A stretch of DNA of 64,000 nt, from positions 186,001 to 250,000 of the forward strand of contig NZ_JGYS01000005.1 in NCBI RefSeq assembly GCF_000741175.1, written 5' to 3'. The DNA is from Bifidobacterium callitrichos DSM 23973 (GTDB lineage Bacteria > Actinomycetota > Actinomycetes > Actinomycetales > Bifidobacteriaceae). Below are positions 1-11,769 of this stretch, one piece after another. The first letter of the stretch is position 1, and every line of letters starts with the position of its first letter. Position numbers and translations under genes: made by a program. A model generated the notes under the pieces. The model did not search any database, was not told the origin of the DNA, and worked only from the letters and a program-made list of their open reading frames with translations.

Positions 1-2342
1 TAGCGCTTGCGGGTGCGGGTCGTGTAGTTCTCCAGATGTCGTCCGATCGCCCCGATCACGATGCGTCCGGTGTCCGGGTTCCACGCGAAGTAGACGCGCA
101 GCGAGGCATCGTCCTCCCGGTTGCCGATGCGCAGATGAGGCTCCATGAGCAGGGTCCGGCCATGGTCCTCGATCTGACGCAATCGCATGAACTTGGCGTC
201 GCGATGCGTCTGCTGACCTTCGTTCTCGGCCAGTTCGAACCCTCCCACGTCCGGGTACGTCCTGAACCGGTCGCCCGGATTGCCGCTGCCCTGACCGGTG
301 GCGTAGATGTCGTAGACCGCCGTGCACATCAGTTGCATGGCCTGCCAGACCAGAGACGGTTTGGTGACGCATTCGCGCAGCGTGCGCCATGCGTTGTCAT
401 GCACGCTGATGCGATCCGGATACAACGTCTCGTAGAAGCGGACGATGTCCTGATCGTACCGACTGTTGGACACCCGGCTGTTCGAGACGAGCTTCGCGGG
501 CAGCTTCGCCGAAAGCAGTCCGCGTGCGGCCTCGAGTTCCGCCGCCACGCCGGCGGATCCCGCCACACGCGCCATGATGCGCTGCCTCAGCTGCTCGTTC
601 TTGCGGGTCAGCTCGCCCATCCGTCGTTCGTATTCGCGCGTCTCGTGTTCGAGCCGTCGGTTGTCGTCGTTGAGCAGGGCGATGATCTGCGCGTCCTCGT
701 TCTGGTCCGCCATGGTGCGCATGCCAGTGACGCCCGTTCCGCCCGTCGCGCCGTTGCCGTTCGCCGCGACTTCGACCTGACTGTGTTGCGCCGTCATGGC
801 CCGCAGCTCACGTTCCGCCTTGTTCGCGCGCCCCTTGAGTGCGATCTTGTCGGCGCGCAGACGCATCATCGACCGTTCGAGCAGATCGCGTTCCTCGTCC
901 ATCAGGTTCTGCCGGCGTGAGAGACGGTCGTTGTCCTTCTCCAGATCGCGGATTCTGTCGTCGTATGTGGCCCGTTCGCGTTCCGTCTGCCGCCCCAGTC
1001 GTTCGATCCTGTTCGTCGCCTCCTTGAGCTGGCGCTCAAGACGCACCGATTTCGCCGTCTCCTCATGCCGGTTTCGCACACGCAGGATGGAGTCCACGTC
1101 CACCGTCATGTCCGGAATCCGCTCTTCGAGCAGGTCGCGCAGCAGCAGCGTCGCCGCGTCCCGGGTCCGGGTGCCGTCGGTCGGCGGCCAGATGGCGTCG
1201 CGCCACGTCGTCCCGTCAGTCCGCGTATCCGTAGTATCCGCAGCATCCGCAACATCCGCGACGGACCGCGTGAGGCTCCGATACGCGTCGATCTGCACGC
1301 GGGTCACGCTCGGATGCCGGCCCAGTTCGGCCGTGATCAGTCGCGCCAGCTTCGGATCCTCGTCCGGATCGTCATCACATGCCGGAAATGCGGGATGCGC
1401 CGCGTAGACGCGCACGGCGTCGGCGCGCGGTGACGAGCCCGGCATCCGTGCGTCGAAGACGCGGCGGATCTCGCCGATGGCGCGCATATCGCGCGGCACG
1501 CACACCATCATGTCCGGAAACAGCATGTCGTGCAGCGCATCGACGTCGATCAGAGGACGCCGCGTACCGGCGTCGAGGCCGACGACCGCCAGCGGCACGT
1601 CGCGCTTGGGATCGGACACGATGTCCCACAGGTCGTGCGCGCTGATGCGGGAGCGCGTTCCGTCCTGCACGACGCCGTCCCTCTCGTCCGCATCAGGCGC
1701 GGCCGACTGTGCCGTCACGGTCAGATCCATCATCGTCAGCGGCACGCTGGAGCATTCGCAGATCAGGCGTTCATTGTCGATCAGGAACCGCAGCAGGCGC
1801 GGCGGACGGGGATCGGGAAGGTCCTGCGCGACGCCGAAGCCGGATCGCTCGTCACGATACGAGACCGCGATATCCATGACCAGCGAACGGGCGTGACGGG
1901 CCGCACCGTCGTCCGGCTCGGACAACGCGATGTCGGTGCGCCACATCCGCGGGAACCGACGCAGCGACTCGTCGGGGTCCATGACCGTGACCCGCTCCTG
2001 CACACGGCACGCCCACGTTTCGATCTCGCCGTCCGCTCCCCTGATGCTGCAGGCGGTGCCCTGCACGTCGGATCGGGCGTGACGCAGCGTGCTCACGAAG
2101 GTCATCTTCGGCAGGTCACCGCCCATCTCCCATGAATTCCAGTACCGTTTGGGCCAGAACATGGCGTTGAGATACTCCACGGAATACGGTGAGGCGTCCT
2201 TGCCGTACGTGTCCTCCAACCAGTCGCGCACCGACCAGACGATGGCGTGGATGAGTCTGCTGCGCCCCTCTCCCGCAGGCCGCGGTACACTGAGCCGAAC
2301 ACTGAACCGTGTGCGATACCACGCGGTAAACCCTTGCTCCAC
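1..2342 (-). CDS. Large uncharacterised coiled-coil protein, runs to the window edge
   Basis: An uninterrupted minus-strand reading frame of 780 codons begins at a GTG at 2342, five bases after a good AAGGAG ribosome site, and reaches the left edge. The last two bases seen are TA, so the stop may be the very next base. The N-terminal half (about residues 1-400) is globular and unrecognised. Residues about 420-570 are rich in charged heptads (runs of RLERQLKEA, RDLEKDNDRL, RRMGELTRKNEQL type) and should form a long coiled coil. The last 170 residues form a compact domain with motifs PHLRIGN, LRVYFAW and IVIGAIGRHLENY, followed by a basic tail. That domain loosely recalls RelE-like folds and C-terminal domains of uncharacterised actinobacterial proteins, but this is only an impression. 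An in-frame ATG at 2390 is an alternative start without a ribosome site. Function unknown. Confidence 0.8.
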   Translation of the reverse strand, partial: MEQGFTAWYRTRFSVRLSVPRPAGEGRSRLIHAIVWSVRDWLEDTYGKDASPYSVEYLNAMFWPKRYWNSWEMGGDLPKMTFVSTLRHARSDVQGTACSIRGADGEIETWACRVQERVTVMDPDESLRRFPRMWRTDIALSEPDDGAARHARSLVMDIAVSYRDERSGFGVAQDLPDPRPPRLLRFLIDNERLICECSSVPLTMMDLTVTAQSAAPDADERDGVVQDGTRSRISAHDLWDIVSDPKRDVPLAVVGLDAGTRRPLIDVDALHDMLFPDMMVCVPRDMRAIGEIRRVFDARMPGSSPRADAVRVYAAHPAFPACDDDPDEDPKLARLITAELGRHPSVTRVQIDAYRSLTRSVADVADAADTTDTRTDGTTWRDAIWPPTDGTRTRDAATLLLRDLLEERIPDMTVDVDSILRVRNRHEETAKSVRLERQLKEATNRIERLGRQTERERATYDDRIRDLEKDNDRLSRRQNLMDEERDLLERSMMRLRADKIALKGRANKAERELRAMTAQHSQVEVAANGNGATGGTGVTGMRTMADQNEDAQIIALLNDDNRRLEHETREYERRMGELTRKNEQLRQRIMARVAGSAGVAAELEAARGLLSAKLPAKLVSNSRVSNSRYDQDIVRFYETLYPDRISVHDNAWRTLRECVTKPSLVWQAMQLMCTAVYDIYATGQGSGNPGDRFRTYPDVGGFELAENEGQQTHRDAKFMRLRQIEDHGRTLLMEPHLRIGNREDDASLRVYFAWNPDTGRIVIGAIGRHLENYTTRTRKR

Positions 2343-2494
2343 ATCGTCTCCTTGACGTGCCGATACGTGCCACGAGCACACGGCCGTCATGCATGCCCCA
2401 TGTAATGACCGACATTCACTCATCGGACCACTTACATGGCCATGGTATCACCGTCCATCCTGCGTTTACCGCGGAATGGACGCGACGGGATGGT

Positions 2495-4288
2495 TCACAC
2501 CAGCACGGTGCCGGTCACGGGCGCCGAGAATCCGACCTTCGGATGACGCGAGAGATAATCGACGAGCGCCTGCCCGTATCCCTTGTCGAGCTCCCGGTAG
2601 TCGGTGCCGGCACGGAAGGCGGTATATCGGTCGCCTCCCTGCAGGAGGAACGAGTTGGATGCCGCGATGACCAGATCGTCGTCGTCGATCGGCCTGCCGT
2701 CGATCTTCAGGTCGACGATCGAGACGCTGCCGGCGTCCTCGACGCTCTCCCCCGGCACCAGCGGCGACTTGCCGTCTGTGGTGTACCGGTAGGAGACGTT
2801 CGACGACACGCCGAGACGAGAGACGACGAGCCGGCCGGCCTTGCCCCTCCACTGCTGGGCGAGCACCGTCTTGAGCTGGCGTCCGGTGAGCACGCGCTTG
2901 GCCACCTTGAACTGCAGGGCCATCATGCTGTCCACCTCGCGCAGGCTGATCTTGCCGTCGCCGTTCAGGTCAAGGTTGTCGGTGCGCAGGCTGCCGTCGT
3001 TGGAGAAGCCGATGACGGGGATGCGGTCGCCCGCGTAGAAGGCACGTCGTACCGCGTCGCGTTCGGCGTCGGCGACCAGCATGCCGAGCGCGCTTTCGGT
3101 GCCGCGCGACGCCACCTTGCCGAAGTACGCGCCCTTGGCGATGGTGCCGACCACTCGCGAGCCGACCCGATCGGCCCGATCCGCGGCGTCGGCGTAGATG
3201 TCGTCCGTGCGCCTGACGATGGGCGCGGCGTCGTCGGCTCCCGCCGACTGCCATGCCGCCTGCCCCACATGCGCGCCGTTCCAGCCCTCCACGAGTCCCT
3301 TCAGATCGTAGACGCCCTTGGCGTTGGCGGTCTGGGTCATGCCGTTGCCGAGGTCCACGTCGCGCACCTCGACCTTGGCGTGGCGTCCGGAACCGGTGAT
3401 GACCAGATCCTGCACGGCCATCTGTCTGCCGAACGACCCCGCCTCGATGACCGGCGCGCCGGCGGCGGTGCGTCCGCGCTTGATGGCGTGGCTGTGGCCG
3501 GTGTAGACCAGATCCACGTTGCCGTCGATCGCCTCGCCGCGCTTCGTGCCTTCAGCGGCGCTGGCGTCGGCGTGCAGGAGCGCGACCACCGCATCGGCCT
3601 CGCCGTTGGCCTCGCTGCCGTCGCGCAGCCTGTCCGCCACGCGGTTGATCGCGTGGACGGCGTCCTCGGTCAGATCGGCGTCCTTGGTGATCTGAGGAGT
3701 GGCCACGGCGCCGAGCGCGTCGGTCAGCGCGCCGACGAATGCGATGCGCTTGCCGTTGACCTTGCGGATCACGTAGTCCTTGACGCGGCTCAGCTTGCCG
3801 TTCGGGGATTTGTTGGCGGCGGAGATGTTCGCGCACAACCAGTCGATGCCGTTGGCCGGGTCCGCGATGCGGTCGTTGAAGTCCTTCACGCCGCGGTCCA
3901 GCTCGTGGTTGCCCATCGCGGAGATCGTCAGCCCCCATGCGCGGGCCATGTCGAGCGTCGGGCGATCCTGCTCGAACGCGGATTCGTACGGGCTGCCGCC
4001 GACCAGATCGCCGGCGGAGACCTTCACCATGGCTCCCGGGTTGTGGGCTTCGGCGAGCTCGAACGCCGAGGCGTTGTCCTCGCCGCGTTCGACGTGTCCG
4101 TGGAAATCGGTGATGTCGGCGATGGTCACCGTGCGCGTGTCGGATGCGCCGGCCCCGGGGAAGAGTGTGATTCCCGGGTTTGTCGCGGAGGCGCGGGGAA
4201 CGATGAAGGCCGTTGCGGCCAATGCGATGACGACTGCGATGACGACCCCCGGTCGCCTGCCGGCCATTGTGCGCCGGCCCAACTTCAT
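2495..4288 (-). CDS. Secreted 5'-nucleotidase / UshA-like metallophosphoesterase
   Basis: A calcineurin-like metallophosphoesterase with a 5'-nucleotidase C-terminal domain, expected to release phosphate from extracellular nucleotides or UDP-sugars. The metal-binding motifs are present: DFHGH, SAGDLVGG, GNHELD and GHSHAI. I chose the ATG at 4288 because it gives a clean signal peptide (MKLGRR, then about 20 hydrophobic residues ending near PRASA). Upstream in-frame starts would run into the divergent gene at 4456. ATG 4267 is also possible. No sortase motif or C-terminal membrane anchor is seen, so the 597-residue protein is probably free or loosely wall-associated. In the C-terminal domain, the loop after the substrate motif (SNDGSLRTD) contains DLNGDGKISLREVD, which looks like a single EF-hand calcium loop. 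Confidence 0.88.
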   Translation of the reverse strand: MKLGRRTMAGRRPGVVIAVVIALAATAFIVPRASATNPGITLFPGAGASDTRTVTIADITDFHGHVERGEDNASAFELAEAHNPGAMVKVSAGDLVGGSPYESAFEQDRPTLDMARAWGLTISAMGNHELDRGVKDFNDRIADPANGIDWLCANISAANKSPNGKLSRVKDYVIRKVNGKRIAFVGALTDALGAVATPQITKDADLTEDAVHAINRVADRLRDGSEANGEADAVVALLHADASAAEGTKRGEAIDGNVDLVYTGHSHAIKRGRTAAGAPVIEAGSFGRQMAVQDLVITGSGRHAKVEVRDVDLGNGMTQTANAKGVYDLKGLVEGWNGAHVGQAAWQSAGADDAAPIVRRTDDIYADAADRADRVGSRVVGTIAKGAYFGKVASRGTESALGMLVADAERDAVRRAFYAGDRIPVIGFSNDGSLRTDNLDLNGDGKISLREVDSMMALQFKVAKRVLTGRQLKTVLAQQWRGKAGRLVVSRLGVSSNVSYRYTTDGKSPLVPGESVEDAGSVSIVDLKIDGRPIDDDDLVIAASNSFLLQGGDRYTAFRAGTDYRELDKGYGQALVDYLSRHPKVGFSAPVTGTVLV

Positions 4289-4455
4289 CCTGCTCACGTT
4301 TGCAACGCTATGCCCGGCGATTGAACGCATGTGGTGCCATACGCAACTCCGAGGTGAATTTCCGCCGACGCATCGGTGCGACGACGGTGGCACACCATTT
4401 CCGCTCGTGATAGGCAACACGCATACGTAACATTGTCCGTTTAGATTCCTCTTGC

Positions 4456-6228
4456 ATGACATCAGCAGTTGAGGAACAAGTGCAGGAACAGCACTGCAGC
4501 ACCCGGAACAACAACATTGACAACGACGTCACGGACACGTCGCACACCGCTTCGAAGTCCAGGACGCATGTGCGCACGGTGGCCGATCTGTTCGTCGAAT
4601 GCCTCGTCAACGAGGGCGTGAAGACGATGTACGGCATCCCCGGCGAGGAGAACATCCCGCTGATGGAGGCGATCGCCCGCGACGGACGCATCCGATTCAT
4701 TCTGACGCGCCACGAGCAGGGGGCCGGTTTCATGGCGGCCACGCAGGCGCATCTGACCGGCAGACCGGGCGTGTGTCTGGCGACGCTCGGGCCAGGGGCG
4801 CTCAATCTGACGCTGCCGGTCGCGCAGGCGAATGCGAGCACCGTGCCGTTGGTGGCGATCTGCGCGCAGGGCAATGTGACGCGCCTGTATAAGGAGTCGC
4901 ATCAGATCGTCGATCTGGTCTCAGTGTTCCGTCCGCTCACGCAGTGGACGTCGATGGTGGTGGAGCCGGCGTCAGTGCCGGAGATGGTGCGCAAGGCGTT
5001 CTCGATCGCGCAGCGCAACCGCCCGGGTGCGACCTGCCTGATCCTGCCGGAGGATGTGGCCGAGATGCCGGCGCCCGAGGACGCGCATCCGCTGCCGCTG
5101 CCCGATCCGATGGACTTCGCGCCGACCGAGGACACGATCGCGCGCGCGGTCGACATCATCCGCAGCGCGAAGCATCCGATCATCCTCGCCGGCAACGGCG
5201 TGGCGCGAGGTCACGCCGAGAACCGTCTGCTCGAGCTCGCCGAACAGCTCAACGTGCCGGTGGCGACGACGTTCGAGGGCAAGGGCGTGATCTCCGATCG
5301 TATCCCGCTGGCGCTCGGCGTGGTCGGATTCATGCGTCACGACTACGAGAACTTCGCGTTCGACGAGGCGGACCTCATCATCGCGGTCGGCTTCTCGATC
5401 CAGCAGTTCGATCCGAAGAAGATCAATCCGAACGACGACAAGACGATCATCCACATCAACACGTTCATCGAGGACACGGACGCGCACTATTCGACGGCCC
5501 TGAACATCATGGGCAACATCGACGCCACGTTGAAGGCGTTGATCGCCGCGCTGCGCGAGCACCGGATCACGTTCGGCGTATCGCATCCGAAGATCCACGA
5601 GCTGCTCACGGACGAGTACGACGCGTATCTTCACGATGACTCGTTCCCGATGAAGCCGCAGCGCATCGTCGCCGACACGCGCCGCGCGATGGAGACGGGC
5701 ACCGACATCGCACTGGTCGATACGGGCGCGCTGAAGATGTGGATGGCGCGCCTCTACCCCACCTACTATTCCAACACATGCGTGATCGACAATTCGCTCT
5801 CCACGATGGCGTGGACGCTGCCCGGCGCGGTGTCCGCCTCGCTCGAGCATCCGGGCAGGCCCGTGCTCGCGGTGATGGGCGACGGCTCGTTCATGATGAA
5901 CGTGCAGGAGATCGAGACGGCGGTGCGCGTGGGCGCGCGCATCGTGATCCTCGTGTGGGTGGACGAGGCGTACGGTCTGATCAAGTGGAAGATGGACATC
6001 CATGACGGGGCGCACGAATACGTCGACTTCAACAATCCGGATGTGGTCGCGCTCGGCATGAGCTTCGGCGCGAAGGGCCATCTGATCGAATCGGCGGACG
6101 AGCTCTACCCCGTGCTGCGCGCGGCGCTGCGCTCGGGGTCGGGCATCGACATCATCGCCTGCCCGGTCGACTATTCGGAGAACATGAAGCTCATCGACAA
6201 GCTCGGCGAGGTCGATTTCAGCGGCTGA
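4456..6228 (+). CDS. Thiamine-diphosphate-dependent acetolactate synthase-like enzyme
   Basis: A full-length (about 590 residues) ThDP enzyme of the acetolactate synthase / pyruvate oxidase fold. The N-terminal pyrimidine-binding domain has the catalytic glutamate in FILTRHEQGAGFMA. The central domain spans about residues 220-360. The C-terminal pyrophosphate domain has GDGSFMMN followed by DEAYGLIKWK. It most resembles catabolic AlsS-type large subunits, and no small regulatory subunit gene is adjacent, which argues against the biosynthetic IlvB/IlvN pair. The substrate cannot be fixed from sequence. The ATG at 4456 has no ribosome site but lies 8 bases after a possible -10 box (TAGATT), so the mRNA may be leaderless. 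An in-frame GTG at 4480 has a GAGG five bases upstream and is a credible alternative. The first 45 residues are low-complexity and poorly conserved in type. Confidence 0.85.
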   Translation: MTSAVEEQVQEQHCSTRNNNIDNDVTDTSHTASKSRTHVRTVADLFVECLVNEGVKTMYGIPGEENIPLMEAIARDGRIRFILTRHEQGAGFMAATQAHLTGRPGVCLATLGPGALNLTLPVAQANASTVPLVAICAQGNVTRLYKESHQIVDLVSVFRPLTQWTSMVVEPASVPEMVRKAFSIAQRNRPGATCLILPEDVAEMPAPEDAHPLPLPDPMDFAPTEDTIARAVDIIRSAKHPIILAGNGVARGHAENRLLELAEQLNVPVATTFEGKGVISDRIPLALGVVGFMRHDYENFAFDEADLIIAVGFSIQQFDPKKINPNDDKTIIHINTFIEDTDAHYSTALNIMGNIDATLKALIAALREHRITFGVSHPKIHELLTDEYDAYLHDDSFPMKPQRIVADTRRAMETGTDIALVDTGALKMWMARLYPTYYSNTCVIDNSLSTMAWTLPGAVSASLEHPGRPVLAVMGDGSFMMNVQEIETAVRVGARIVILVWVDEAYGLIKWKMDIHDGAHEYVDFNNPDVVALGMSFGAKGHLIESADELYPVLRAALRSGSGIDIIACPVDYSENMKLIDKLGEVDFSG

Positions 6229-6269
6229 GCGATGGTGGGGTCCGATCAGCCGATCGGTCCCGAAACGAC

Positions 6270-6305
6270 ATGAGGTCCCTGATTCCTTGGAATCAGGGAC
6301 CTCAT
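6270..6305. terminator. Bidirectional terminator hairpin
   Basis: A perfect 15-bp stem (ATGAGGTCCCTGATT with its complement) closes a six-base loop. It sits between the convergent ThDP-enzyme and clpC genes and should serve both. Confidence 0.9.
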
Positions 6306-6329
6306 CGGCTATTTAGGGAGCTGAGAAGA

Positions 6330-8930
<2,601 letters not shown>

Positions 8931-8986
8931 ACTTGTCCTTCCTCAATTGACACTGTGGTTCACTCTAGCGATTCGCGATGACGTTT

Positions 8987-9000
8987 GGCGACTTACCGCC
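8987..9000. promoter_or_regulatory. Inverted repeat in the clpC / stress-protein divergent promoter
   Basis: GGCG-N6-CGCC lies 57 bp upstream of clpC and 70 bp upstream of the divergent stress gene. Actinobacterial clpC genes are commonly controlled by ClgR, whose sites also carry GCG/CGC half-sites. The match here is only approximate. Confidence 0.35.
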
Positions 9001-9069
9001 CATATTCCGCTCAAAACGTATCCACGGCCATTATGCTGATGGTATAGCCACATTGATAGGAGGCACATG

Positions 9070-10035
9070 ATGACCACACAGCAGTTTGACGCCGACATCG
9101 TCGTCGGTGTCGATGGCTCCGACGAGTCGTTCGCGGCGTTGAAGTGGGCGATGCGCGAAGCGGCTCTGACCGGGCAGACGATCAACGCCGTGTTCGGCTG
9201 GACGCAATCGTGGGATATGGGTTCCGAGCCGGACAGCGAGGAGGCGTGGGCCCAGATGCGCCACGACATCGCCACCCAGCTGCGGCAGTGGGTGGATAAG
9301 GCGTCTGAGGGCATCGACTTCGATCCCGAGCATTTGAAGCTCACCTCGGTGAAGGCGTCCAGCACGTCCGCGCTGCTGCAGATCGGCAAGGATTCGCAGC
9401 AGATCGTGGTCGGCCGTCGTTCGCTGGGACGTGTGGCGCGCTGGTTCATGGGATCCCTGTCCGCCTCGCTCGCCGAGGAGGCGGAGGTGCCGGTGACGGT
9501 GGTGCGTATCGCCGGCAGCGAGGACGAGACCGTGACCGACGACATCGCCAACGCCCTGACGCCGGTCGAGGAGAAGGTGCATTACGTGCCCAGCGAGGGC
9601 GTGGTCGAGGAGTCGCGTCGTCCGATCGTGGTCGGCGTGGACGGCTCCGAAACCTCGAAGCGCGCGCTGAAGTTCGCGATGCACGAGGCGCAGGTCCACG
9701 ATTCGCCGCTGCATGTGCTGTTCTGCTGGCAGCTGCGCGATCTCGGCCACATCGAAGGGTATGAGAACTCGGTGGCCCCGATCGAGGTCGGGCAGCGCCG
9801 AGCCGAGGAGCTGCTCAATGCTCTGATGAGCGATACCGCGGTGCCGGAGGGACTGGCCGTCCAGACGCATGCGTTCCACATCCCCGCCTCGAAGGGCCTG
9901 ATCGCCGCCTCGCGCTACGCCAGCCATCTGGTGGTCGGTTCGCGCGGCCTGAGCGGTCTGGACGCGCACTTCCTTGGATCGGTCTCCCGTCAGATCGTCA
10001 ACTTCGCCGAGTCGACCGTGACCGTCGTACACTGA
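9070..10035 (+). CDS. Tandem-domain universal stress protein
   Basis: A 321-residue cytoplasmic protein made of two UspA domains. The first (about residues 5-150) starts IVVGVDGSDES and ends with the nucleotide motif VGRRSLGRVARWFMGSLS. The second (about 190-320) starts IVVGVDGSETS and ends VGSRGLSGLDAHFLGSVS. Both keep the glycine-rich G-x2-G-x9-G(S/T) pattern, so ATP binding is likely. AGGAGG precedes two tandem ATGs at 9067 and 9070. The second has the better spacing (6 bases) and is taken as the start. The gene diverges from clpC, which fits a shared stress theme. Confidence 0.93.
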   Translation: MTTQQFDADIVVGVDGSDESFAALKWAMREAALTGQTINAVFGWTQSWDMGSEPDSEEAWAQMRHDIATQLRQWVDKASEGIDFDPEHLKLTSVKASSTSALLQIGKDSQQIVVGRRSLGRVARWFMGSLSASLAEEAEVPVTVVRIAGSEDETVTDDIANALTPVEEKVHYVPSEGVVEESRRPIVVGVDGSETSKRALKFAMHEAQVHDSPLHVLFCWQLRDLGHIEGYENSVAPIEVGQRRAEELLNALMSDTAVPEGLAVQTHAFHIPASKGLIAASRYASHLVVGSRGLSGLDAHFLGSVSRQIVNFAESTVTVVH

Positions 10036-10070
10036 CGGCGTGCACGTGCGTGCGTATCAACGCATCAACG

Positions 10071-10104
10071 AGTGATCCCCCACCCTAACGGATGGGGGAT
10101 CACT
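10071..10104. terminator. Bidirectional terminator hairpin
   Basis: A 12-bp perfect stem (AGTGATCCCCCA / TGGGGGATCACT) with a 10-base loop lies between the convergent stress-protein and pyruvate kinase genes. Confidence 0.88.
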
Positions 10105-10188
10105 CATATCCATCAGATCATGCGGACCGCAGTCAGTGCAGACGGCTCATTCCTCCGGTCTGACTGACGGCGGTGCGGTTGGCGCTGA

Positions 10189-11631
10189 TCAGTCGCAGGC
10201 GCCGACGGTGTGGACGTAGATGGAGTCGGTGCTGCCCGGCTGGTGCAGACCCTGGGCGGAGCTCAGGATGACGACCTTGTCGCCGTCGGAGACCTTGCCG
10301 GCCTCGCGCAGGATCTTGTCGGTGAAGACCATGAGATCCTTGCGGGACTTGTCGTGGTAGTCCTCGTCGAGCAGGAACGCCTCGGTGCCCCAGGACAGAG
10401 CCAGCCAGTGGTAGGTGTGCTCGTTGTTGGTGATGCCGTAGATCGGGGCGGCCGGACGCTCGCGGGAGACGCGGTGCACGGTGTTGCCGGTCTGGGTGTA
10501 GGCGACGATGGCCTTGGCGTTGAGCTTGTCGGCCAGGTCGACGGCGGCGGAGGAGACGGCGCCGGTGGAGGACATGTCCAGGTTCTTCAGAGCCGGGATA
10601 CGGTCGAAACCGTGCTCGGTGGCGAAGCCGGAGATACGGGCCATGGTGGAGACGGTGACGGCCGGGTACTCGCCGACGGCGGTCTCGTTGGAGGTCATGG
10701 TGGCGTCGGCGCCGTCGAGGACGGCGTTGGCGCAGTCGGAGGCCTCAGCGCGGGACGGAACCGGGGAGTGGACCATGGAGCCGAGGACCTCGGTGGCCAC
10801 GATGACCGGCTTGGCGTACTGGCGGGAGAGCTCGATGATGCGCTTGGTGGCCAGCGGGACCTCCTCGAGCGGGCACTCGACGGCCATATCGCCACGGGCG
10901 GCCATGATGCCGTCGAAGGTCTTGACGATGTCCTCGAGGTTCTCCAGAGCCTGCGGCTTCTCGATCTTGGCGACGATCGGGATGCGACGGCCTTCCTCGT
11001 CCATGATCTCGTGGGCGCGGTCGATGTCGGTGGCGAAGCGCACGAAGGACATGGCGATGATGTCGGCGCCGGTGCGGATGGCCCAGCGCAGGTCCTCCTC
11101 GTCCTTCTCAGTCAGAGCCGGCAGGGAGACGGCGACGCCCGGCAGGTTGATGCCCTTGTGGGAGGAGACCGGTCCGGCGACGACGACCTTGGTGTGGACG
11201 TTGTTGCCCTCGACCTTGGTGACCTCGAGGCGGACCTTGCCGTCATCGATCAGGATCGGATCGCCCGGGTGGCAATCGCCCGGCAGGCCCTTGAAGGTGG
11301 TGGAAGTGATGTGCTCGTCGCCCTCGACGTCGTCGGTGGTGATGACGAACTCCTGGCCTTCCTTGAGCTCGACCTTGTCCTCGCCCTCGGCGTTCTTCTT
11401 GAACCAGCCGCAGCGGATCTTCGGGCCCTGCAGATCGACCAGCACGGCCACGTTGCGGCCGGCGGCCTTGGAGGCCTGACGCACGTTGTTGTAGACCTTG
11501 AGGTGGTCCTCAGGCGTGCCGTGGGAACGGTTCAGACGGGCCACGTCCATGCCGGCCTCAACGAGGCTGGTGATGCCTTCAAGGGACTCGCTGGCGGGGC
11601 CGATGGTGTCGACGATCTTGGCTTTGCGCAT
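10189..11631 (-). CDS. pyk: Pyruvate kinase
   Basis: A 480-residue glycolytic enzyme that converts phosphoenolpyruvate and ADP to pyruvate and ATP. It begins MRKAKIVDTIGPAS and carries the substrate segment MDVARLNRSHG. The active-site stretch around IPIVAKIEKPQALENLEDI holds the catalytic lysine of the family, followed by MAARGDMAVE. The ATG at 11631 is chosen because it matches the usual family start and has AGGAATAGG a few bases upstream; the reading frame extends 18 codons further without a ribosome site. A TACACT -10 box lies about 57 bp upstream and a lac-type operator about 107 bp upstream. Confidence 0.97.
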   Translation of the reverse strand: MRKAKIVDTIGPASESLEGITSLVEAGMDVARLNRSHGTPEDHLKVYNNVRQASKAAGRNVAVLVDLQGPKIRCGWFKKNAEGEDKVELKEGQEFVITTDDVEGDEHITSTTFKGLPGDCHPGDPILIDDGKVRLEVTKVEGNNVHTKVVVAGPVSSHKGINLPGVAVSLPALTEKDEEDLRWAIRTGADIIAMSFVRFATDIDRAHEIMDEEGRRIPIVAKIEKPQALENLEDIVKTFDGIMAARGDMAVECPLEEVPLATKRIIELSRQYAKPVIVATEVLGSMVHSPVPSRAEASDCANAVLDGADATMTSNETAVGEYPAVTVSTMARISGFATEHGFDRIPALKNLDMSSTGAVSSAAVDLADKLNAKAIVAYTQTGNTVHRVSRERPAAPIYGITNNEHTYHWLALSWGTEAFLLDEDYHDKSRKDLMVFTDKILREAGKVSDGDKVVILSSAQGLHQPGSTDSIYVHTVGACD

Positions 11632-11737
11632 GTTGCCTATTCCTAACTTTGCAACGGACGGAACCGGAATGGCTCCGTTTTCCACTACAGCAGTGTACTA
11701 GGTTCCCTCCGGTGAATCCAGTTTTTCACAAGGCGTG

Positions 11738-11753
11738 TTGTTAGCGCTCACAA
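11738..11753. promoter_or_regulatory. LacI-family operator upstream of pyk
   Basis: TTGTTAGCGCTCACAA is a 16-bp palindrome with one mismatched pair, built on the GAGCGCTC core of lac-type operators. Its twin, perfect over 14 bp, sits upstream of eno at 48114-48127. In bifidobacteria the LacI-type regulators AraQ and MalR1 are known to control central carbon genes, so one of these is the likely binder (inference). Confidence 0.75.
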
Positions 11754-11769
11754 CCCAATGGCCGCAACA

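Noticed and set aside
36..2135. Several overlapping plus-strand frames at the left edge (for example 36-920 and 1530-2135).
   Set aside because: They are fragmented, change frame, and lie opposite a single continuous 780-codon minus-strand frame with a good ribosome site.
2932..3000. A dockerin module in the 5'-nucleotidase.
   Set aside because: Dockerins have two such calcium loops at a terminus; here there is one, inside the catalytic protein.
2357..4324. A 655-codon plus-strand frame opposite the 5'-nucleotidase.
   Set aside because: The minus strand encodes a full metallophosphoesterase with all metal motifs; the plus frame is a shadow.
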